In this document: positions 24,574-35,600 of the stretch, one piece after another
How the letters are laid out: the number at the start of each line of letters is the position of its first letter
How positions within the stretch are numbered: the first letter of the stretch is position 1
Assembly: GCA_002633005.1 (NCBI GenBank)
Contig: NMRA01000098.1
Span: forward strand, 619,435 to 683,434
DNA length: 64,000 bases
Direction: 5' to 3'
DNA from: Phoronis australis
Lineage: Eukaryota; Phoronida; Phoronidae
The notes under the pieces: model-generated
Database searches by the model: none
Told to the model about the DNA's origin: nothing
The model's input: the letters and a program-made list of their open reading frames with translations, nothing else
Program-made: the position numbers and the translations under genes

Positions 24574-24968
24574 TTCCAGTGGCTGCTGCTCTTCTTGGGT
24601 CTGCTAGTAATAGTTCACACGCAAGCAGAAGACACCGAAAAACAACCTATGGAGATCTCACAAGAAGAAGACGACAACGGAATCCTGGGGGTTGAGAGAG
24701 AGATAGACGAACCTGAGGATGACGTAGAAACACAGGACGTTGAGAAAGAAGTGGAAAAATCAGTCGACGAATTACAAGACGATGGCACCGACGAACAAGT
24801 TAACCTGGCTGGGCGACAATCTAGCCAGCCTAAACCAGATTTCTGCAACGGCTGTCGAAAAATACAGCGCCTGGTCAAGAGAGGTCCTCACCCAAATCTC
24901 TATGGTTTCAGCCACTGTTACGTAATAGGAGAAGCTGCGCTGTGGACGAGTAAATGCCGCTTTCCGGG
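24574..24968 (+). CDS. Exon A of the Cys-rich precursor candidate
   Basis: Signal-like hydrophobic core at 24580-24618, acidic region about 24622-24820, first four Cys between about 24840 and 24960. The 5' boundary is uncertain: an acceptor could lie after GCAAG (24573) or after TTCCAG (24579). The donor GTAAAA begins at 24969. Confidence 0.45.
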
Positions 24969-26353
24969 GTAAAAAATACATTTTAGCGTTGTTATAAACG
25001 CAATTTTATTTGTCTTTCAATTCTCCTTCCCGGTGATTAAAACACATATCACAACTTTTCTTATTCATACACTAATCTTTTCTCCATTCTGCGTTTTTTC
25101 GTTTGCATTCACGTAATAGGGGATTGAGGGGAGCCCATCCCCCAAGATTAGGCCCGCAATGGTGAAAAACAACGCAAAACGAGAAAAGATGTCCGGCACG
25201 GAAGCCTGTTTTGTGATTGATCTGCCTCTCTGTCGAAGGAAATTAAATTACACGAAAGTTTGTAGACCAAAACATGTAGCTTAATGCATTATCTTCCATT
25301 ACAAGCTTTCGGGGCTCTGTTTCAGGACAAGTGACATAAGATTAGTAGGATCACATCGACATGTATGTGCACTAGAAAACACTAGTTTTTAACTGTCAGT
25401 GAAAGTATATATTTACTTTAAGTGCAAAGCCTGTACAAAGAGATGTTTGACTCGTACCAATCTGTTATTAATTGGGTCACGTGACCACAATGTTTTTTTA
25501 GTGAAATTTAGCGAAAAAGGAAGGTACAACATGGATAGCAAAACTGCGGTGTCAATAACGTGCTCAAGTTATATTTGATGTAAATGTTCAAGGTGCAAAA
25601 GTGGAACATTTTAAGAACAATTCCTATGAGCTCTGTTGAGAACAGTGCATCAAACATAGTATATCTGAAAGTGTCATATGAATCCGATCAGCCATTTGTG
25701 AGATATGATGTTCCGAAGTCAGCCAAAATTGGTCATTTTTATAGGGTCCTGCATATTGACAGATAAAATTATTTGGTTTTACGCTTCACATAAATATTTC
25801 TGAAAAATAATTAGAATTCACTTTATCAAAAAAAAAACAAAGTATCTGAGAATATATCCATACCTGCTACTCGATAAAACAATTTGTTGAAATTATTTCC
25901 AGGCAGTGATGTGATAATAATTAGATGACTAAATCTAATTTGGTAATTGTGAAGCAGGGGCGTAATACCACGTGATAAGTCACTTTTCATGAAACGTACC
26001 CGGTAATCTAGATGACAGCCATTTCTTGTATTTTGATTGGTACATATCTAGATTCAACAGTTTGTTTGCCAGACTAGTTATATCAGCATAGTGCGAGACA
26101 AGTACTTTGTAATATTTCTCGAAGTTATAAAACTAATATGGTAAGAGAGCCGCTGCCAAATGCTTTCAAATTCTATTCCAGACGTCGCTGCCGCGCCTAT
26201 TGTACCACCTACAAACAAGGAAAATGTTACACAGCGGAAAGATCAATTCGAGTTGGTTCGAGATGCTACTATTACAAAGGCAGAAGACTACCTTTTGGGT
26301 TCCCGAGAATGTTGTGGTTGCGCGTTCATTGCTGCGGCTGTGTGTATAAATGA
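24574..26353 (+). CDS. Candidate secreted acidic-pro, cysteine-rich peptide precursor (two exons seen)
   Basis: Exon A (about 24574-24968) starts with a strongly hydrophobic stretch (WLLLFLGLLVIV, ending HTQA) that looks like a signal peptide. About 70 residues rich in Glu/Asp follow, then a segment with four Cys. It ends CCG GG before a GTAAAA donor (phase 2). Exon B (26182-26353) follows an acceptor ATTCTATTCCAG, restores phase by giving Gly, and encodes 57 further codons with seven Cys including a CCxC end, then TGA. AATAAA occurs at 26541. No ATG lies in frame upstream of the signal-like stretch before a stop at 24553, so a further 5' exon is needed and was not found. Architecture (signal, acidic pro-region, Cys-rich basic domain) is that of many antimicrobial or toxin-like peptides; I assign no family. 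It could also be a chance join of two frames, but length, composition and phase agree. Confidence 0.5.
25470..25770 (+). repeat. Dispersed repeat, copy 1 (inside the Cys-rich gene intron)
   Basis: Shares GTGAAATTTAGC, CATAGTA, GAATCC-ATCAGCCA and ATATTCCGAAGT-like blocks in the same order with 38905-39310. The family was not recognised. Confidence 0.55.
26182..26353 (+). CDS. Exon B of the Cys-rich precursor candidate
   Basis: Arg/Tyr/Cys-rich frame with seven Cys, positions from about 26189 to 26345, ending VHCCGCVYK and TGA at 26351-26353. The overlapping frame in this stretch lacks such composition and does not fit the phase of exon A. Confidence 0.5.
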
Positions 26354-26540
26354 ACTCTCAAATGCTTTCATCGCGCAGTGTGAACGTGGTAATTATAAAC
26401 AAAAGTGTTTACAATAACTTCCTTGACTTTGCTGTTGTGGAAATTCTGATCGCCAATATGGTATCGTAATTTTGTGTTGTAACCCGTGCGGATTCAGCCA
26501 CTTTTTATGCTGAAGTCACTCGCGCTGTGTAACTTAAGAA

Positions 26541-26546
26541 AATAAA
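26541..26546 (+). terminator. Polyadenylation signal AATAAA
   Basis: AATAAA about 190 bases after the stop of exon B; the only such signal close downstream. Confidence 0.4.
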
Positions 26547-26779
26547 AAAATGAAATGTGCTGTAGGAACACTTTCAAGATTGATTCAATTTATTTATCGG
26601 AAGCGACAGCTTTTTGCATTCGCTTATGGCTGGTCACCTGTGTAAGAAGTTGTCAGCATACATTCTCATGCAAATTCCAAGTCGCAATCTATTGAGTGTT
26701 TATGCTTGAAAGTATACGTTTTGTAAACTGCATGCGATGAACACTGATCACCACAATCGCTCTGTGTTGTGTGTGGACC

Positions 26780-27092
26780 CAGTGGCGGATCTAGGATACC
26801 ATAAGGGAGGGGGGGGCCAGCATGTTGCCTCGGGGCCAGAATTGGGCAAAGCGCGATTGCACAGGCGGCCCGAAAGTTGTAGGGGGCCGGGGAAAATCTA
26901 TAGACTAAAAAAACGGGAACGCGAACCCGCCGCGATCTGGGTTCTGAGTCGCCCCCCCCCCCTTCTCCACTACCGGTCCTAGTTACTGAACTCAATATTT
27001 CCTCACGCTTCACGCTGTTGCTGCTTCATTTTGCTTGCGGCAGCCAAGGGGGGGGGGGGGTCCCTCTGCCCCCCCCCCTAAATCTGCCTATG
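26780..27092. mobile_element. MITE family A, copy 2
   Basis: CAGTGGCGGATCTAGGATAC at the start and CTAAATCTGCCTATG at the end, with the same interior as 17765-18059. Flanks TGGAC and TGGTC differ at one base and may be the decayed target duplication. Two long C/G homopolymers inside invite assembly error. Confidence 0.8.
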
Positions 27093-27099
27093 TGGTCCA

Positions 27100-29500
27100 A
27101 CTTACGCATAGGACCGGACGAAGATTCAGACTACGCATACCCGAAGCAAAGGCGAATGCAAACGGTCGGAATTGTCGTCTGCGTGTGCCTTATCCTGTCA
27201 ACTGGCATGCGTTCCGTACAACCATGAAACTCGCGAAAACATAAGATTTCGCACGATATCGCCATGCATTACAAGCGAATCACGTGATCCAACTATCTTC
27301 ATTTCACTAGCAAAATCCTCGAGTCTAGAGAACGCAACCCTGAAGATCATTATTTAGACTTACTGGTCGCAAGTCTCCGTTTAGACTCCGCAAAACTGTC
27401 GTAAAGTTATGTCGTAATGAAACAGACCTCACAATACCTTCTTTAACCCAGGTTTATATTATTGTTTAACAATACATTTGACAAGTAGATATAATGTAAC
27501 AGATAGGTGGGTATAATTTGTTAGCATTTCACATCGTTTCAGTTACAGCCTCTTGTTCTTTTAAGGGCAAGTCAGCTTTGGACGATTTTCCCTCCAGATT
27601 AACGTAGTCCTGAGTAAATGCTCGCTTGTACTCCGTACTAAAATAAAATGATAGAATTACAAATACACACTCAATTTTAAGTGTTGATATTAATTAGTGT
27701 TCAATGTAACAATTAAGCTAGCACAGGCCAGTTAAACAAGACCAGCGTTGATTCATGACAACGGTTTTGCAGCTGACAAGCATCAAAGGCAATCTTCATT
27801 GGAAATATGTCAGTTTAATGAGAACATTGTAAACATTCGTTCAAATGATCCCTTTAAAATTCCCGTATTTTCGACAGCGCTGATACAGCCTAAACGGTGC
27901 ATGGCACTCAGGCGTAAGTGTCTGTCTAAAACCCCGTCCACACGATTGCGTTTTCACAAGAAGAACCATACTCATCCACTAAAACGACAAACCAAGTTGT
28001 AAATTTAAAACATTCTCCAGAGTACTCATTGCACTCGTTTGGACGCCGATGCAAAAACGCAACATTTCAAAATCATAGACGCCTGTCAGTGACAATGGCT
28101 GGTTCCTCGCCAAAACACTAGATGACTGCTGTCTCTAAAAAAGCCTAACTCAACCACTGTCACATTTTTGTTACAGGGGCGGAGCCTAGTGATAGTCGCG
28201 AGTTTAAATCCCATTGCACGAGAACATAATATCAAGCAGTGTAGCAGCCTCATCCTCAAGCCTCAAATGGCTAAACCGATCCACGCCATCTTGAGGCTTG
28301 GGGACGAGGCTTGGGGACGAGGCTGGGAGTGTAGTAGAATATTAAACTCCTTGATAATATCTAGGCGCGAGACAACACCGTAGATAAAAAGTTCAAGCAT
28401 ATATTCTGGGCAATGAGATGGCAATTTTACGTGTCAACAGTGCTGATTGACATGAAAGGCAATCAGGTTTTTCAAAACAGTCTCTAATTTCTTGAGGCTG
28501 TGGAAGTCTTGATTAAGGTGTTCTTGAAAACACAAAAAGTTGGGTTTTAGGTCATATTCGTGTAGAGGGAAAACAATGTGAAACGATCGAGGACAAAAAA
28601 TGAAAGAGCAGAATAACAACGCTATCGCGTGGACAGTGTCCAAAGCTAGCTTGACAGGCGTAAAATGACGCCGCAGTGTCAAATTCAAATCCGTTTTCCA
28701 GGCGAGTACAACTTGTGCCCGATCACAATGCGGAAGTGGACGGAAAAGCCGGGTCCTGCGGAACGGCATCAATTAGAAACTAATTACTTTAAAGCTGCTT
28801 TACTTGCGTTTTGCGAATAAGACTCTAAAATTCAAATGAAACCGAATTTATGGTATGTTACATATATGGTATACCAAGAAGTTCCCAAAGTCATGTCCCC
28901 TTGCATTTTCCAACAACAATCTCGGAACTTTTATTGGGTCCCCAAAAAACTTGAAACATTGCCAATCAATTGGATCGCATATCGAAAGGAGACTCTGGAC
29001 ATGAAACGAGCGTAAAAGTTGCCAAGGTTTTGTAGAATAGCTAAGTTCAATTAAAACCAACAAATTACTGATTATTTACAGTCAATCGTCATCAAAATGA
29101 AAACTACCACAGGTCATTTAGCTATAGTGTCAATTTGCTTCGTGTAAAAGGCACCCGACTGTGTCTCTACATCCTGCCTCTTATACAACGCTTGTATTAT
29201 AAACCCCTGTTCCGTCCAAGAACCACACTTTTCACTGACAACTTACCACCAAAATTTGTCTCAACTTATTCTTTGAGAAGATAAACAGTGATGTCTGGGT
29301 TTAGAAAGAACTGCTGACAGTATGTGAGTGCTCGACACTAGGCTCGTTACATGAAGTGACACGCCGTGACAAGCCTCAACTCGAGCACCAACACCAAACA
29401 TTCCGTTGGTTTGAAGCCCTGTAATCACCTCCAATTTGACTAAGGAACAATTTGAGACCAATTTCATGTGTTCTAAATCAGATTTTTTTTTGCAATGAAA
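27100..29500. other. No recognisable gene; small inverted repeat at 28246-28325
   Basis: A frame of 112 codons on the minus strand (28434-28772) matches nothing I know and has no flanking splice support. AGCCTCATCCTCAAGCCTCAA at about 28246 is repeated inverted at about 28295-28325, a short foldback. Confidence 0.5.
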
Positions 29501-29506
29501 GGCAGG

Positions 29507-29512
29507 TTTATT
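29507..29512 (-). terminator. Polyadenylation signal of the SLC22-like gene
   Basis: AATAAA on the minus strand, 13 bases after the TGA at 29526-29528, followed by an A-rich stretch. This implies a very short 3' UTR unless a later signal is used. Confidence 0.6.
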
Positions 29513-29525
29513 GCCGCCTTAACTG

Positions 29526-29675
29526 TCATACGTACGTTCCGAAACTTTCACCATCAGTCAACGTTTCCGGTAGACGCATTCGGTTTGTTTCTGGTAACAG
29601 AACACCCAGAATACCAGCCACTAAGGGAAGCGACCCCATCAGGACGGAAGAGAAACCAAACCAAACATACTTGTC
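29526..29675 (-). CDS. SLC22-like exon 9 (last)
   Basis: [16 protein letters not shown]12, then LLPET and RLPETL, the family C-terminal motif, and TGA. Acceptor CGCTGTAG. Confidence 0.92.
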   Translation of the reverse strand, partial: DKYVWFGFSSVLMGSLPLVAGILGVLLPETNRMRLPETLTDGESFGTYV

Positions 29676-32600
29676 CTACAGCGAGTAACACAATCTTCAT
29701 AGTCGGATGATGAACAAGAGCAACGCTGAGCGTTGAAATGCGCCCACGCCTTCACCGCAAAGGGTGTGCTTCTTAGGGGCGTTTATTAGTACGATAAAAA
29801 TGGTAATTAGACGGCACAGAATACATTAAACATTGTAAGGTGTCGTCTCTCAAAACTATTTGCCATACTTCATGAAAATATGTCTAAAAACTCTAAATAT
29901 ACAAAGACAAATGAAAAAAAAATGCCATGAGGAACCACAACAGTAGTCGATTCCGTCCATCTGTTGTCAAGTCAACAGGTGCAAATGCAAAGTTTCAACA
30001 GCATTTTGCAAGGGGTTTAGAAGATACAGCCGAAAATCCACGTAAGTCATGCTCTTGTTGGTTGAAACACATCTGCCAATTTCCATAATGACCCTCTGCG
30101 CGGTTTGGCAGATACAGAAGCAGACGTCAAAAACAGACTCAAAAGTAATTAAAATAGTCACAAGTTGGTGTAGAATACATGTACGTCGAATACATCACAG
30201 AATGAAAATGTGATGTCGTCTTCATACTAGAAACTTGTTTTCAAAATTTTCTGAAAACGTATCAAGGAACTCTGAACTTACAGAGACAAATGTAACAAGA
30301 GTAACGCGGAGATCATGAAAAGGAATGAAATGGCTTTAGTTGAAATGTAAAAAACATTTTGAACTAAAACCTTATTTCTGAAAGAGCAAATCGCTGTTAA
30401 TAATCCCTTTCATGAATTTTTGCTTTTTATGTTATAATTTTTGTTAAAACAGTATTCCGTCATTGACGGACAAAAATCATCTAAAAACGCAAACATGTAT
30501 AAGTTACTTTTCTCAATTTACAGAAACTTGGAACAAAGCAGAAGGGATACTTCCTTTTTAAGTAGTTATTTTTTATACTTTGAATGTTATTCCGGGAATA
30601 TGAAGCCTATAGACCCTTCATATTGTTTCTTACTAGATGTATAAGCTGAGGCGCGAGAAGGCTTCCCACTCTGGCGCATGTGGACCCCGTACCAAGGGCA
30701 ACGTTGCGAACCACAGTGGGGAATAACTCGGCGGTAAACACGTAGACTACAGCGAAAGCAGCGCTACTCCCAAACTTTCCGATGTTTGACAACACAACTA
30801 CATACGTCTGGAGTCCTGAAAAATGTGAAATCTCGCAGTCACACAATTCGCAAGACGTTGGAAAAAAATGAAATGTGCAATCTTCCGGCTTTGAACTTTT
30901 ATAGAATGATCAGCAACAAAAATATTTAAAAAGTGTTAAAATCGCTCAATAAACGAAGCAAACAAAAGTAGAAAATTGAGAAGCACTGCTAGGAAGAAAT
31001 AAAAGTTTATTTTACCTGGATTATTTAGCCCAGGTATTGAAGCTAGCAAAGAGATCCCGGCCAGAAAAGATGTTGCCAACAGAATCCATCGACGACCAAA
31101 CCGGTTGAGAACGAAACACACCATAATGCATGCTGGGATTTCCATCAAGGCGTTGATCACTGTGTTGACGTATACATTGCCACCGAGCGAGCCCGTGTTG
31201 TAGGACAAACCATAGTAGACAAAACTGCAAACAAACCTGGAAACCGCGAGCTGTTTACACAAAGAGTACGTCGAAAGAATGTGGCGTAATTGTCAAGCCA
31301 TTGTTGTAATCGTCAACGTCACTCGCTCACCGTGTTACCATCACCGCTTCCACCATCATCACCACCACCATCACCAAGACAATCACCACCCCCAACAATA
31401 TCACTACCATGATCACCACCAACACCACTACCACACCATCCTCACCAACACCATCGCCATTACCATCACCACAAAAATCAGTGCCATCACCACCACCACG
31501 ATCACCACCAACACTACTGCCACCACCACTACCACCACCATCATGATTACGACCACTACCAACACCGCAATCATCATGATCACAATCACCACCCCACCGC
31601 CATCATCAAGAGCATTATCATCATCATGAAGTTCGTGATCGTCATCACTATCACCATCCTTACCAACGTCATCACCACCACTCATCCGTATAACTATCAC
31701 CATCACCGTCGTCACGATCACTGGCCACCAGCGCAAACTTACTGTTGTTACGACATCACCAAGTCGGGCCATCACAATCGTTGATCACCATAAACCCAGT
31801 CATTTCCAAGTGAGCTGCGTCATGCTGCTATCATTACAATTTTATGCAATATGGTGATTTGGATATTATGGTCTTGTACATCTTCTGCACACGAAAACGT
31901 ATATACCGTATTCACGCAGTCGCCATTTTCAAAGTGAGCCACTTTTTAGGTTTTAAAAACAATGCATTTTGCGCTTAAATACAGCGCAAGGCACGATTGT
32001 TTTCGCATAACTCGTTATATTCATGTCTCAAATGCATTGTTTTTTAATTATAAGAAGAAGCTCACTACTAAAATGGCGATTGCTTGAATAGTCTATGTGA
32101 GTACTCGAATAACCTACCCTGGAAGCCAACAAAAGTTGTGACATTATGTGTGGCTATTACAAATCAGCGCGTTGATATGTTGTTAAGTAAGATTTATTAG
32201 TCTTCTCACACGTGACATGTCGCTCACATGATGTGATCAGTTAAGTCTGATAAGATCTCTGTCACTATCAACAGGGGCTTTCTACTTACCAAGGAGACGC
32301 TCTAGTCCACCGAGCTATCGGGATCAAATGTTGATTACAGAAATCCAATCGGACATACAGGAGGCATGTTACTCAAACTTGGAGTGCATATACATGTACA
32401 CAAGGAGAACACCAATTCTTACTTACATCATGCAGTTAAAAATATGTCCCCCTGGTGGATTATTGGAGAAATACGGTTGAAAAAGTTGGCGTGAACTCTG
32501 CCAAAATACTTAGTTACACCCCCTCCCCTCTTGGAGATATGAAGTAGCAGAATCAAGAGCTTGCGAGGGTCCGTAAAGTCACGTGGATACGTCGCTACGG

Positions 32601-35600
32601 GTAGTGTATTTCCCTTAAAAGTAGTTTTCTGACATGCTCGTCCAGTGACCAAGACAACCTTCTAAACAGTATTTTCGTTAATCCTGCGTTTCTATGATGA
32701 CACATACCAGCAAAACGACATTATTAGCAATCGTGTCCTCATTCGTGGACGGCCAAGGATGTTCAGCAACGTTGCTCTTTCGTTATGTTCGATGTCGTAC
32801 TTTTCCTGAAATAGTTCAAAATCGACAGTGTACTTTAGGACTCTGTTCAGTCAAACACAGTTCAGAGCAAAGGGACATGTTACCTCTCCATCTTCGCACA
32901 TATTTAATTTAATATTCCTACATGTAGGCGAATAGTACCACTCAGCACCATCTGATTAGGGTCACTTGGTGGTAGCATAGTCCCGCTCATCGTCATCCTT
33001 ATAAATATGAATACATTGTATGCTAATCAACACCTTTTTGCCGAAGTCAGAGCCACCACAATGAATGTTGTCCTCTTCATCGCTTGTCATCACCGTCGTT
33101 ACAATCCATCACCAGTATAGCAACCAGTTGTCAGTGGCATTGATGTATGCATGCAAGAAGGCTATTCTATATGAAACACAAAGCAATACACAATCCGTAC
33201 TCATGAAAAAGTGTGAGTGCTTCAGCTATTTATCGCATGACCGAATGAGCTGAAAAAGTTGCACAAAACAATGATGTCCGTGATGAAGTGAATCTAATGT
33301 GTGTCAGAATAAATATTGATTAAGTAATTAGTAAGAATAGATCCATTTTAAGTTGCCCAAAATTTGTGCATATGTACTTTTAAATCATGGGGTCAGACTT
33401 GTTGACATGTATTTTAACGTCAAAATCTATTTTTAGATGGTGTTTACAACTTTGGGTTCTGGGGTCAAAGTACTCTAGAGATTCTAGAATGTTCTGAGAA
33501 CAAATTGTAACAGCCAATAATACGAGTGGATATGATCATGTGGTTTTTATTAGCCAATCACTAAATAAGTAGAATGTTATATTATGGGCTGAAATCAGCA
33601 AGATAATCAGATGCGCTATAGTAGTTGAAGCGTAAGGACTTGCTACAGTGTACAGAAGCAGTTGTACGACAGAGCCATCTCGTGGAAGATTCTAGAAAGG
33701 CATCTTGGCAAGGGCAAGGGTTAACGAACCGGAAGTTAACTAAGAGCTTGTCACTTGCATTGTGGGTAGTAAGATACTACCTGAAGTGTTGCGTCATCAG
33801 CCAGAGACTGTGACCAGCAAGAAGAGTCGCGGGTAGAAGAAATTGCCTGCAAGTGTTGAATCACCAAAGACGGTGACCAGCAAGTACACTGTCGCTATAC
33901 AGTGTGTGTAGTTCGAAGATTCACCAACAGGACAGACATCCAACAAGTGGAGAGTCCTAGCTTGGATAGCAGATAAGACATTTGATCGTTTGGTTGTTTG
34001 ATTAAAGTAATCGTTAAAGAGGGCGCTAGCGTAGTTTCTCTTTGTAGTTGATTGCTTAATTAACAATAGGTTTCATTTGTCTAATTAGGGGTTATCATAT
34101 AATAAATTAATTACTGGATTTGATTATTCACTCTCCATCTACGCACAACTTTAAAGCATAGCTACCTTTTAAACAAACCCACACAGACAATCGTCTGACA
34201 ATGCGTTTTCGGCTTCTTGCAACATAAGCTCATTAGTGCACTTGATTTATTCCGACGGTTGATTGGTCTGTAAGCCGGAAGTCGTCATCCAGAACCAATC
34301 AAATGTCTTAGCCGGCTGGCCAGGGGAACCGGCGAAGTGAATCAAGTGCAGCCATAGTATTAGTCGAAGTCATCTGGTTACATAGCCTGCTAACAATTCT
34401 TGTCCGTTAAACGGTTGATTAGATTATTGATACAATTCAATACCTTTAAGACTGATTCATTAAGAGAACATTTTTTCTTTTTGCTATGTTACCTTTTTGT
34501 AAAACTTCTGCAGCTCTGTTGGGAATGGTTTGTTATTTCTTTTCGCTATGGTTCTCATTATAACTTCCGCTTCCGCTGGCCTATTTTCAGCGTAAAGCCA
34601 ACGAGGAGATTCAGGGACCAACCTGAAATCAATATCATAACCACAAAATCGGAATTACAGAGCGAGTGGATGAACACCAAATAGGTTTTACAGACAGTGG
34701 CAATTTTGTATCAGTCTCACAAAACACCCAAACAACAATAGTAGTGTGGACCAAGAGATTAGTGGAAATTGTATTAATTCACTATTGCAAGAAACTGGAT
34801 CAAAAACATTTACGCTTTGTAATGCGCTGCGTGGCCCAGGCCTACGTTACTTGTACAACTAATCGCCCAGTTCAAGCCTCCAGCGCATACTCGGTGCCGT
34901 GCAAGCTGAAAATACAGCAAGGTTCCTAATTGTACTGCCTTCCGAAAGTTCCGTTGACTAGCTGTGATGGGTGTCGATTCAATGCTGTACGTCTGTTACG
35001 AACTAACAACGCAGTACATGCGGATAGTGAGATTTTAAATGCATTGCCCTTACCCAGCGGAAGTTAACATGGAGTCATAGAATAGAATTATTTGTTTTAG
35101 TGAGGGGACCAATCTGTCCCCTTGTCAGTAAGGACCAGGCCTCGTTACTAAATTATTCGACATCCTTTCTAAGACTAATCATGAGCAAGAATAAATTGAA
35201 GCCGTCTAGTCTTATGTTATGGCACTAGTCGGTAGACGCGAGTGTAGTCCTCATATTTGAAGTGTAGTTAAAGATTCATGCTAGTGCAGCTCCATTAATA
35301 TCAAATTCATTCCCGGTGAAAGCGGGAAGCCTGTATTGAACTGACTGACAAGTTAACTCAGATACCTAGTTCTAGTTAACGATTTTGGCCTTTGATGCCT
35401 CGGAGTTTACAATTTGAACACCTCAAAGCCACTATACATCAAGTTCTCGTGTCAAATACGACCTTCTTCACGAGCGTACTTGTTCATGTAGAAAAGCGTA
35501 AAATGTTGCGTTTTTATCATTTACTTGAACTGAAATTGGTGACATTAAAATGACTGAATTTTCTGAGGCGGCCACGTTTCATGATGAATCGTCAATAACA

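Noticed and set aside
28434-28772. 112-codon open frame on the minus strand
   Set aside because: No motif, no splice partners and composition like surrounding DNA.
31279-31775. Long His/Thr-rich and Val/Ile-rich frames on both strands
   Set aside because: Direct consequence of the CAC/CAT microsatellite inside an SLC22 intron.
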